DNA of 5,902 nt from an uncultured Marvinbryantia sp. (GTDB lineage: Bacteria > Bacillota > Clostridia > Lachnospirales > Lachnospiraceae). Shown in pieces: positions 1 to 4,965 of this stretch (its first letter is position 1; the number at the start of each line of letters is the position of its first letter). A model generated the notes under the pieces. That model was not told where the DNA came from and did no database searches. It saw only the letters and a list, made by a program, of their open reading frames with translations. A program made the translations under genes and the position numbers. The stretch is from assembly GCA_947624335.1 (NCBI GenBank), contig CANQJX010000119.1, positions 1 to 5,902 on the forward strand, in the 5' to 3' direction.

Positions 1-696
1 GCGGAAAAACCGCGCGGGCTGATTCTGGTGACCGGGCCGACCGGAAGCGGAAAATCCACTACGCTGGCGGCCATGGTGGACTATATCAACGGGCGGGAAG
101 CGCGCCACATCATTACGATAGAAGACCCGGTGGAGTATGTATATGAGAGAAAGAAATCGCTGATCCACCAAAGAGAGGTGGGACAGGATACGGCGTCGTT
201 CGCGTCCGCCCTGCGCTCCGCGCTGCGCGAGGACCCGGATGTGATTCTGGTAGGCGAGATGCGGGACTACGAGACGATTTCGGCGGCGCTGACAGCGGCG
301 GAAACCGGGCATCTGGTGCTTTCTACCCTGCACACCACCGGCGCGGCGCAGACGGTGGACCGTATTGTGGACGCCTGTCCGTCGGAAGCGCAGAATCAGG
401 TGCGCACGCAGCTTTCCTCTGTGTTAAACGGCGTCATTACGCAGTGCCTGATCCCCCTTGCAAGCGGCAGCGGGCGGATCGCGGCGACGGAGATTATGAC
501 GGGCACCGACGCGGTGCTGAATCTGATCCGCGAATCCAAAGCGCATCAGATGGGAACGGCAATGCAGTCTGGCTCCGCGTTTGGCATGCATACCCTAAAC
601 AGCGAATTGTGCCGCCTTGTCAACGAGGGAATGATCACCGCGCAGTCCGCGTACCGCTATTCCAACGACCGCAAGGACCTGGAACAATATCTGTAA
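1..696 (+). CDS. pilT: Type IV pilus retraction ATPase PilT, C-terminal part (5' end outside window)
   Basis: PilT is a cytoplasmic hexameric ATPase that drives pilus depolymerisation, and so twitching motility and DNA uptake, in the type IV pilus machine. The reading frame is open from base 1, so the N-terminal domain and true start lie upstream; 231 residues are visible. Counting from base 1, these show a Walker A motif GPTGSGKSTT at about 12-21, an Asp box (TIEDPVEYVY) at about 39-48, a Walker B region (DVILVGEMRD) at about 80-89 and a His box (TGHLVLSTLHTT) at about 102-113. The motif AVLNLIRES near 171 corresponds to the AIRNLIRE signature that separates PilT from the extension ATPase PilB. 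The frame ends normally at TAA. It converges on the minus-strand operon at 748-2340. Family assignment is secure. A PilT-like paralogue cannot be fully excluded without the N-terminus. Confidence 0.93.
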   Translation, partial: AEKPRGLILVTGPTGSGKSTTLAAMVDYINGREARHIITIEDPVEYVYERKKSLIHQREVGQDTASFASALRSALREDPDVILVGEMRDYETISAALTAAETGHLVLSTLHTTGAAQTVDRIVDACPSEAQNQVRTQLSSVLNGVITQCLIPLASGSGRIAATEIMTGTDAVLNLIRESKAHQMGTAMQSGSAFGMHTLNSELCRLVNEGMITAQSAYRYSNDRKDLEQYL

Positions 697-738
697 AGGG
701 GATACTGTCCAAAAAAGGAAAGTGATTCGCAAATAGGA

Positions 739-762
739 GAGGGAGAGCTATTGCTCTCCCTC
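739..762. terminator. Hairpin between convergent pilT and the minus-strand operon, probable bidirectional terminator
   Basis: A perfect 10-bp inverted repeat, GAGGGAGAGC at 739-748 and GCTCTCCCTC at 753-762, encloses a 4-base TATT loop. It lies 42 bp after the pilT stop and overlaps the last codons and stop of the minus-strand gene. On the plus strand a short T run (769-772) follows after six bases. On the minus strand only a weak T-containing stretch follows directly, with a better T run about 25 bases on (711-716). The stem is strong and the position is right, but the U tracts are poor, so termination strength is uncertain. Confidence 0.6.
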
Positions 763-1470
763 CAGAAATTTTAAGAACATTACAATATGATCCATATTAT
801 CTTTGGTGTTCCCCATAATGGAGAGGATCACCCGCGTATCGGTTCCGCCGTATTCTTCGTAGCGTTTGTTGCCGCTGATGTCAATTCCGTATGGAGCGGC
901 GGGCCATGTCTGGATTACCTTTCCGTAATCATCCGTTTCTTCCTGCTGCGTTTCGATCATCCGGTCTTTCCAGTTGGCGTAGACGTCCGCCGGAAGCACC
1001 TGCGAGAGATCTTCAAAATAGCCCAGCTTTGCATACTGCAGATAGGTGTCCTCGGAACTCAGCATCACGTCGATCTCCCCGGCTCCCGCTAACGTAACAA
1101 ATTTCATCTGCGCGGCATAATCGTCCGTGTTATAATAATCGACCTGAATATATTCGTTTTTGTCCGTCAGCCCGTAGTAGTCGCGCAGGGTTTGGGAGAA
1201 GTCGTCGCTTCGCTCCATCCACACATCGTTCATCAGCGCCACGGACAGCACGGTTACCTGATGGCGGAAAAAGATGGTGTAAATCAGGGAAGCAAGGACA
1301 GCGGCCGCGATGATCGCCACGATTACCGCTTTCAAATAATAATCTTTAAAATAGCCGATCTTCTGTCTGCCGTTCAGATCGGAAAGATCTTTTTTCCCAA
1401 GCGAATCGTCCCGCTTTTGATATAGGACGGAATCGTCGTCCAAAGCCGTTTTTTTATGCTCGATGTTCAT
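748..1470 (-). CDS. Unrecognised single-pass membrane protein with exported solute-binding-protein-like domain
   Basis: I do not recognise this 240-residue protein by name. Residues 1-45 are charged and hydrophilic. Residues about 47-68 form one hydrophobic membrane segment, and about 170 residues follow that would lie outside the cell. The exported part contains a stretch (about 128-160: AGAGEIDVMLSSEDTYLQYA, then LGYFEDLSQVLP) resembling the region of extracellular solute-binding proteins that reads as a short-lived or compact deduced ligand lobe. There is no lipobox cysteine and no second full lobe, so it is probably not a normal ABC transporter receptor. The start is supported by GGAAGGG a few bases upstream. 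It begins 12 bp after the aroE stop on the same strand, so the two are probably co-transcribed. No transporter gene is adjacent. The function is unknown; a ligand-sensing or anchoring role is only a guess. Confidence 0.75.
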   Translation of the reverse strand: MNIEHKKTALDDDSVLYQKRDDSLGKKDLSDLNGRQKIGYFKDYYLKAVIVAIIAAAVLASLIYTIFFRHQVTVLSVALMNDVWMERSDDFSQTLRDYYGLTDKNEYIQVDYYNTDDYAAQMKFVTLAGAGEIDVMLSSEDTYLQYAKLGYFEDLSQVLPADVYANWKDRMIETQQEETDDYGKVIQTWPAAPYGIDISGNKRYEEYGGTDTRVILSIMGNTKDNMDHIVMFLKFLEGEQ

Positions 1471-1482
1471 AGAAACCCTTCC

Positions 1483-2340
1483 TTAAGTAAAGTATTTTTC
1501 GCGGATCTGCTCTGTCGGCATATCCTGTCCGGTCCACAGGCGAAACGCCTCCGCGCCCTGATAGAGCAGCATATAGAGTCCGTTCAGCGTCCGGCAGCCG
1601 GCGGCGTGCGCATCGGCGAGCAGCTTTGTCTTGCGCGGATTATAGATGACGTCGGAGACGATCAGGCCCTCGTGCAGCACGGAAACGTCCGGAAGCGGCG
1701 TCGCGCCTGTGTCGGGAGCCATGCCGGCCGGCGTTGCGTTCGTAAGAAGATAACTGTCGGCGAGCGCGCTGCGCAAGGAAGCCGTGTCGGCCAGGTCATA
1801 AAGGCTCGCGCGGCAGTCTGTGCGGGCGTTGATTAAGTCCGTCAGATGTTGGGCGTGCGCAAAGGAGCGTCCCCGGCGGCTGAACAGGGCGAGTTCCCGC
1901 ACGCCGTCCAACGCCGCCTGCACGGCGATTGCGGTGGCGCAGCCCCCCGCGCCGAGCAGCGTCATTTTCTTCTGGCGGACATCGCAGCCGGATACGCTTA
2001 ACGCCGTCATATAGCCGACGCCGTCCGTATTGTGGCCCGTAAGCATTCCGTTATCGTTTACCACTGTATTTACCGCGCCGATCATTTCGGCGGCGGGAGA
2101 AAGCTGATCCGCAAGCCTGCACATTTCCATCTTCACGGGCATCGTGCAGTTAAAGCCGCGCGCGTTTAACGTTTTTAAGGCGCGAACCGTTTCCGCAAGC
2201 CGCTCCTGCGTTGTCTCAAAGCACAGATAAACGTAGTTCAGCCCCAAAAGACGGTAAGATTCGTTGTGCATCATGGGCGAGATACTGTGCGCGACCGGGC
2301 TGCCCAAAAGACCGGTCAGACGTGTGCTTCCGTTGATCAT
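1483..2340 (-). CDS. aroE: Shikimate dehydrogenase
   Basis: AroE reversibly reduces 3-dehydroshikimate to shikimate with NADPH, in the cytoplasm, as step four of the chorismate pathway. The 285-residue length is typical. The substrate site is visible: GSPVAHSISP (13-22), NCTMPVK (64-70) with catalytic Lys70, Asn91 in AVNTVV, Asp106 in NTDGVG, and Gln261 in LLYQGAEAF. The nucleotide loop GAGGCATAIA spans 130-139. The SRRGRS stretch at 154-159 supplies arginines suited to the NADP 2'-phosphate. NATPAGM is at 201-207. The ATG is preceded by AAGGG about 10 bases upstream (2351-2355 on the complement). It is divergent from aroD and leads a two-gene operon with the membrane protein downstream. The NCTMPVK motif differs from the common NVTxPxK form, so a quinate/shikimate dehydrogenase of the catabolic type remains possible. 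Confidence 0.93.
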   Translation of the reverse strand: MINGSTRLTGLLGSPVAHSISPMMHNESYRLLGLNYVYLCFETTQERLAETVRALKTLNARGFNCTMPVKMEMCRLADQLSPAAEMIGAVNTVVNDNGMLTGHNTDGVGYMTALSVSGCDVRQKKMTLLGAGGCATAIAVQAALDGVRELALFSRRGRSFAHAQHLTDLINARTDCRASLYDLADTASLRSALADSYLLTNATPAGMAPDTGATPLPDVSVLHEGLIVSDVIYNPRKTKLLADAHAAGCRTLNGLYMLLYQGAEAFRLWTGQDMPTEQIREKYFT

Positions 2341-2367
2341 GCTGTCAGTTCCCTTCGTTTTTTTTCT

Positions 2368-2396
2368 ATTTTAGCGCATCGGCGGCCGGAAAACAA
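2368..2396 (-). promoter_or_regulatory. Candidate sigma-A promoter for aroE
   Basis: On the minus strand, TTGTTT (2396-2391) and TAAAAT (2373-2368) are separated by exactly 17 bases. The -10 box matches the TATAAT consensus at five of six positions, and the -35 box keeps the TTG core. The start site would fall about 20 bases before the aroE ATG, leaving room for the AAGGG ribosome binding site. This is called by eye only. Confidence 0.5.
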
Positions 2397-2445
2397 TATG
2401 GATTTTATCCCGCGGATGTGGTATGCTGACAAAAACGGCCGGAAA
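2383..2445 (+). repeat. Pair of 10-bp direct repeats in the aroE-aroD gap
   Basis: The decamer CGGCCGGAAA occurs at 2383-2392 and again at 2436-2445, 53 bp apart start to start. The first copy lies in the spacer of the aroE promoter. The second lies between the aroD promoter and its ribosome binding site. The GC-rich half is itself palindromic. Both copies could be operators for one regulator, or chance in a GC-rich region. Confidence 0.35.
2399..2427 (+). promoter_or_regulatory. Candidate extended -10 promoter for aroD
   Basis: TATGCT at 2422-2427 is preceded by TG at 2419-2420 with one base between, which is an extended -10 arrangement. A weak -35 (TGGATT, 2399-2404, three of six consensus positions) lies 17 bases upstream. 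The start site would fall near 2434, about 24 bases before the aroD ATG. The -35 sits 2 bp from the -35 of the divergent aroE promoter. Confidence 0.5.
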
Positions 2446-2457
2446 GGAAAGAGTCCT

Positions 2458-3219
2458 ATGAGTTCTGTTGTAAACATCCGTAATCTGATTGTGGGGGAAG
2501 GCATTCCCAAAATCTGCGTTCCTGTGATGGGAAGCACGCAAAAGGAGGTGCTGGCGTCGGCGGGGACGGCTCTTGCCCAGGAACCCGATCTGATAGAATG
2601 GCGCGTCGATTTTCTGGCGGACGCGCGCGATACGGACGAGGTTTGCCGAACGCTTGCCGGGCTGCGCGCGCTGCTTGGCGAAACGCCGCTTTTGTTTACC
2701 TTCCGCACCAAGCGGGAGGGCGGCATGCAGGAACTGGAGGAAAAAGATTATGCAAATCTGTGCTGCAGGGCGCTGGAAAGCGGTTATGCGGATGCGCTTG
2801 ACGTGGAATTTTTTCTTGGCGGGGAAACGGTGCGCGTCCTCATAGAAAAAGCGCATGCCTGCGGCGTAAAGGCGGTTCTTTCCAACCATGATTTTGCGCG
2901 CACGCCGTCTGAGGCGGAGCTGACGGCGCGCCTTGCCGGGATGAAGGAGCGCGGCGCGGACGTGGCGAAAATTGCGGTGACGCCCCGCGATCCCGCCGAC
3001 GTACTGACGCTGCTTGCCGTTACGCAAAAGTGCCGGGAGCGCCTTCAGATCCCGCTGGTTACAATGTCGATGGGTTCTGCCGGCCTAGTCAGCCGCCTTG
3101 CCGGGGAGGTGTTCGGTTCGGCGCTTACGTTTGGCAGCGCCGGCGCGGCTTCCGCGCCCGGGCAGATACCGGTCAAAGAACTGCGCAGGGTTTTGCAGAT
3201 CATCCACCGGCATAGCTGA
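2458..3219 (+). CDS. aroD: 3-dehydroquinate dehydratase, type I
   Basis: AroD removes water from 3-dehydroquinate through a Schiff-base lysine to give 3-dehydroshikimate, the substrate of AroE next door. The frame extends further upstream, but the ATG at 2458 is chosen because it follows AAAGGA by 9 bases and gives 253 residues, the usual type I length. The catalytic set is complete: Glu47 and Arg49 in IEWRVDF, Arg83 in TFRTKREGG, His144 in SNHDF, Schiff-base Lys171 in VAKIAVTP, Arg213 in GLVSRLAG, and Ser232 and Gln236 in SAPGQI. It is a class I aldolase-like barrel, unrelated to the type II enzyme AroQ. It is divergent from aroE with apparently paired promoters. The biosynthetic role is the default. 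Type I enzymes linked to aroE also serve in quinate/shikimate use in some bacteria. Confidence 0.95.
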   Translation: MSSVVNIRNLIVGEGIPKICVPVMGSTQKEVLASAGTALAQEPDLIEWRVDFLADARDTDEVCRTLAGLRALLGETPLLFTFRTKREGGMQELEEKDYANLCCRALESGYADALDVEFFLGGETVRVLIEKAHACGVKAVLSNHDFARTPSEAELTARLAGMKERGADVAKIAVTPRDPADVLTLLAVTQKCRERLQIPLVTMSMGSAGLVSRLAGEVFGSALTFGSAGAASAPGQIPVKELRRVLQIIHRHS

Positions 3220-3220
3220 A

Positions 3221-3237
3221 AGTCGAATCCTGTCGAG
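3221..3237 (+). promoter_or_regulatory. Tandem Spo0A-box-like sites upstream of spoIIGA
   Basis: Two heptamers, AGTCGAA (3221-3227) and TGTCGAG (3231-3237), each match the Spo0A box TGTCGAA at six of seven positions. They lie in the same orientation with 10-bp spacing, one helical turn, which is the arrangement that paired Spo0A effector domains bind. A third possible copy (TGTCAAA on the minus strand) overlaps the TTGACA at 3264-3269. The assignment rests on the match and on the sporulation gene downstream. Confidence 0.5.
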
Positions 3238-3263
3238 GAAATCTGCGGATCCGCGTCTTTGTT

Positions 3264-3296
3264 TTGACAAATCTTGCGCCTTCCTTCCCGTATACT
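3264..3296 (+). promoter_or_regulatory. Candidate spoIIG-type promoter with 21-bp spacer
   Basis: A perfect TTGACA (3264-3269) and a near-perfect TATACT (3291-3296, five of six) are separated by 21 bp instead of about 17. The Bacillus subtilis spoIIG promoter is known for a similarly long spacer (22 bp), which makes it dependent on phosphorylated Spo0A. A start near 3303 would leave a leader of about 19 bases before the GTG start, containing the ribosome binding site. The 102-bp gap before spoIIGA holds no gene. Confidence 0.6.
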
Positions 3297-3309
3297 GGAG
3301 ATACGGAAA

Positions 3310-3315
3310 GGGAGG
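3310..3315 (+). promoter_or_regulatory. Ribosome binding site fixing the GTG start of spoIIGA
   Basis: GGGAGG lies 6 bases before the GTG at 3322. An upstream in-frame TTG at 3274 would overlap the promoter and has no such site, so it is rejected as the start. Confidence 0.75.
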
Positions 3316-3321
3316 CTTTTT

Positions 3322-4143
3322 GTGTATTATGAGTTCTATTTGGATCTCTATTTTCTGGAAAATCTGATGATGAACGCTTTGGTCCTGCACATGGCGGGAC
3401 AGATACAAAAAGAAAAAACATCTCTGATACGGCTCAGTGCGGCGGCCGCCGCTGCGGCGGCATGCTCCTGTGCGATCGTTGTTTTACCCATCCATAAAAA
3501 CGTCGTCTGCTCACTGGCAGTCAGCATCCTTTTATGCCCGTTTATGGTAGTGACCGGATATGGCAAAAGGAATATGATACCTATGACCATTTCTGTTATG
3601 GGATTATCTGTTCTTCTGGGAGGAATCTGGGAACTTTTGCGCCGCTGTTTTCCGGCGCCGTTCTATCTTGTCGTTCCCGCGGGATATCTGCCGGTACGCC
3701 TGGTCTGGGAGCTGCACAGACGCCGCCGGCGGCGCGCGCAATATATTTACGATGTAATACTGCAAAGAGGACAAAAGAAAACGGCTGTAAAAGGACTTTT
3801 GGACAGCGGCAACCGGCTGGTGCAGCCCGTGACCGCAAAACCGGTACATATCGTGGATTTTGACGAGATCAAAAAACTTTTAAGCGAACAGGAAATACGG
3901 GAGCTTACCGGATTGCTAAATCTGGAGATTCCGTCCGGGGCAAGCGGGCAGTTTTTGTATATCCCGTATCATTCGATCGGGGACGTCCGGGGAGTACTTC
4001 CGGCGATTACGCTGGATCAGATCAGCATAAAGCATGGGGAGAGTGCGCACAGTACAAAGGGAGCTTTGGCTGCCATCAGCAAAGAGGCGGTCAGCAGCGC
4101 AGGAGAATATCAGATGATATTGCACCCTCGCATTTTAGAGTAA
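3322..4143 (+). CDS. spoIIGA: Sporulation sigma-E factor-processing peptidase SpoIIGA
   Basis: SpoIIGA is the membrane aspartic protease of the sporulation septum that cuts the pro-sequence from sigma-E in the mother cell, in response to the forespore signal SpoIIR. The 273-residue protein begins YYEFYLDLYFLENLMMNALV, which is typical of the family. About five hydrophobic segments follow (roughly residues 2-24, 39-57, 60-80, 85-106 and 112-132), then a basic cluster (133-138). The soluble protease half carries the retropepsin-like LLDSGN motif with catalytic Asp161. The C-terminal part includes GVLPAITLDQI and ends in MILHPRILE. SpoIIGA proteins diverge widely in sequence, so the call rests on topology, the DSGN motif, and sigE starting 17 bp downstream. 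It is probably co-transcribed with sigE from the long-spacer promoter upstream. Confidence 0.94.
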   Translation: MYYEFYLDLYFLENLMMNALVLHMAGQIQKEKTSLIRLSAAAAAAAACSCAIVVLPIHKNVVCSLAVSILLCPFMVVTGYGKRNMIPMTISVMGLSVLLGGIWELLRRCFPAPFYLVVPAGYLPVRLVWELHRRRRRRAQYIYDVILQRGQKKTAVKGLLDSGNRLVQPVTAKPVHIVDFDEIKKLLSEQEIRELTGLLNLEIPSGASGQFLYIPYHSIGDVRGVLPAITLDQISIKHGESAHSTKGALAAISKEAVSSAGEYQMILHPRILE

Positions 4144-4160
4144 CAGGAGGAACGTATAAT

Positions 4161-4901
4161 ATGATCATTAAGGTGTCGCTGCCGAACAGGTTTCAGTTGA
4201 GGATGATACCTAGGGTATCGGATATTGTTCGCAAAAAGACAAATGAAATCCATTATATCGGGGGAAGCGAGGTTCTGCCTTCGCCGCTGGATGCCGGCAG
4301 GGAGGCGAAGGCGATCGAAGAACTTGCGAACGAGGACTGTAAGGAGGCAAAGGCACTGCTGATCGAGCATAATCTTCGCCTGGTTGTTTACATTGCCAAG
4401 AAGTTTGACAATACGGGAGTGGGCGTGGAAGACCTGATTTCCATTGGCACAATCGGGCTGATCAAGGCGATCAACACGTTCAATCCGGCCAAGAAAATTA
4501 AACTGGCCACCTATGCGTCGCGCTGCATTGAAAATGAGATTCTGATGTATCTGCGCCGGACCAGTAAAACGCGCCTGGAGGTGTCGTTTGACGAACCGCT
4601 GAACGTGGACTGGGACGGAAACGAGCTGCTTTTGTCGGATATTCTGGGCACGGACGAGGACGTCATCTACCGCAATATGGAAACGGAGGTGGAGTATGCG
4701 CTTTTAAAGGGCGCGATTGAGAAACTCTCCGAGCGGGAGCGCACCATTATTCAGCTTCGCTTTGGGCTGGGCAAAAATAACGGCGAGGAAAAAACGCAGA
4801 AAGAGGTGGCGGATATGCTTGGCATCTCGCAGTCCTACATCTCGCGTTTGGAAAAAAAGATTATCGGGCGTCTGAAAAAAGAAGTGGTAAAAGGATTTTA
4901 A
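4161..4901 (+). CDS. sigE: RNA polymerase sporulation sigma factor sigma-E (pro-form)
   Basis: Sigma-E directs early mother-cell transcription during sporulation. It is made inactive and activated when SpoIIGA removes its N-terminal pro-sequence. The 246 residues match the family closely: a pro-sequence of about 30 residues ending before HYIGGSEVLP, region 2 with NLRLVVYIAKKF and DLISIGTIGLIKA (71-103), the -10 recognition stretch KLATYASRCIENEILMYLRR (114-133), the diagnostic VSFDEPLNVDWDGNELLLSD (141-160), and region 4 with the helix-turn-helix near 213-234 (EVADMLGISQSYISRLEKKI). AGGAGG at 4145-4150 supports the ATG at 4161. The pro-sequence contains prolines at 8 and 17 and reads IHYIGG where Bacillus subtilis has VYYIGG. 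Unlike the usual arrangement, sigG does not follow. Confidence 0.97.
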   Translation: MIIKVSLPNRFQLRMIPRVSDIVRKKTNEIHYIGGSEVLPSPLDAGREAKAIEELANEDCKEAKALLIEHNLRLVVYIAKKFDNTGVGVEDLISIGTIGLIKAINTFNPAKKIKLATYASRCIENEILMYLRRTSKTRLEVSFDEPLNVDWDGNELLLSDILGTDEDVIYRNMETEVEYALLKGAIEKLSERERTIIQLRFGLGKNNGEEKTQKEVADMLGISQSYISRLEKKIIGRLKKEVVKGF

Positions 4902-4910
4902 CGCATCGCG

Positions 4911-4939
4911 TGTACATTCTCCGGAATCTGGTGTATAAT
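4911..4939 (+). promoter_or_regulatory. Candidate sigma-A promoter for the MATE gene
   Basis: A perfect TATAAT (4934-4939) lies 17 bases after TGTACA (4911-4916, four of six consensus positions). The start would fall near 4946, about 20 bases before the MATE ATG. It suggests the efflux gene is transcribed independently of the sporulation operon. No convincing terminator is seen between the sigE stop and this promoter, so readthrough is also possible. Confidence 0.6.
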
Positions 4940-4965
4940 GGGAAGGATTCAAGGGAGGAATGGAC

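Noticed and set aside
1456..1836. A plus-strand open frame opposite the aroE 3' end
   Set aside because: It is antisense to clear aroE sequence, has no ribosome binding site, and its composition is that of a shadow frame.
2266..2457. An extended N-terminus for aroD from an upstream in-frame start
   Set aside because: The added 64 residues overlap the divergent aroE gene and both candidate promoters. They match nothing in type I dehydratases. The ATG at 2458 has a good ribosome binding site and the normal length.
2371..3027. A long minus-strand open frame opposite aroD
   Set aside because: It is antisense to a gene with a complete catalytic set, has low-complexity arginine-rich content, and shows no recognisable motif. 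It is a shadow of the GC-rich coding strand.
3245..3262. Short palindrome GCGGATCCGC followed by a T-rich stretch as an aroD terminator
   Set aside because: The usable stem is only about 3-4 bp, the T run is interrupted, and it merges into the -35 of the next promoter. It is too weak to call.
3439..3452. A 14-bp perfect GC-rich palindrome GCGGCGGCCGCCGC
   Set aside because: It lies inside spoIIGA and encodes the alanine run of a membrane segment. A run of GCN codons gives such symmetry easily, so no regulatory role is supported.
4155..4160. A perfect TATAAT directly before the sigE start codon
   Set aside because: A start site set by it would fall inside the coding region, there is no -35 at the right distance, and sigE is served by the spoIIGA promoter. 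It is simply the sequence between AGGAGG and ATG.
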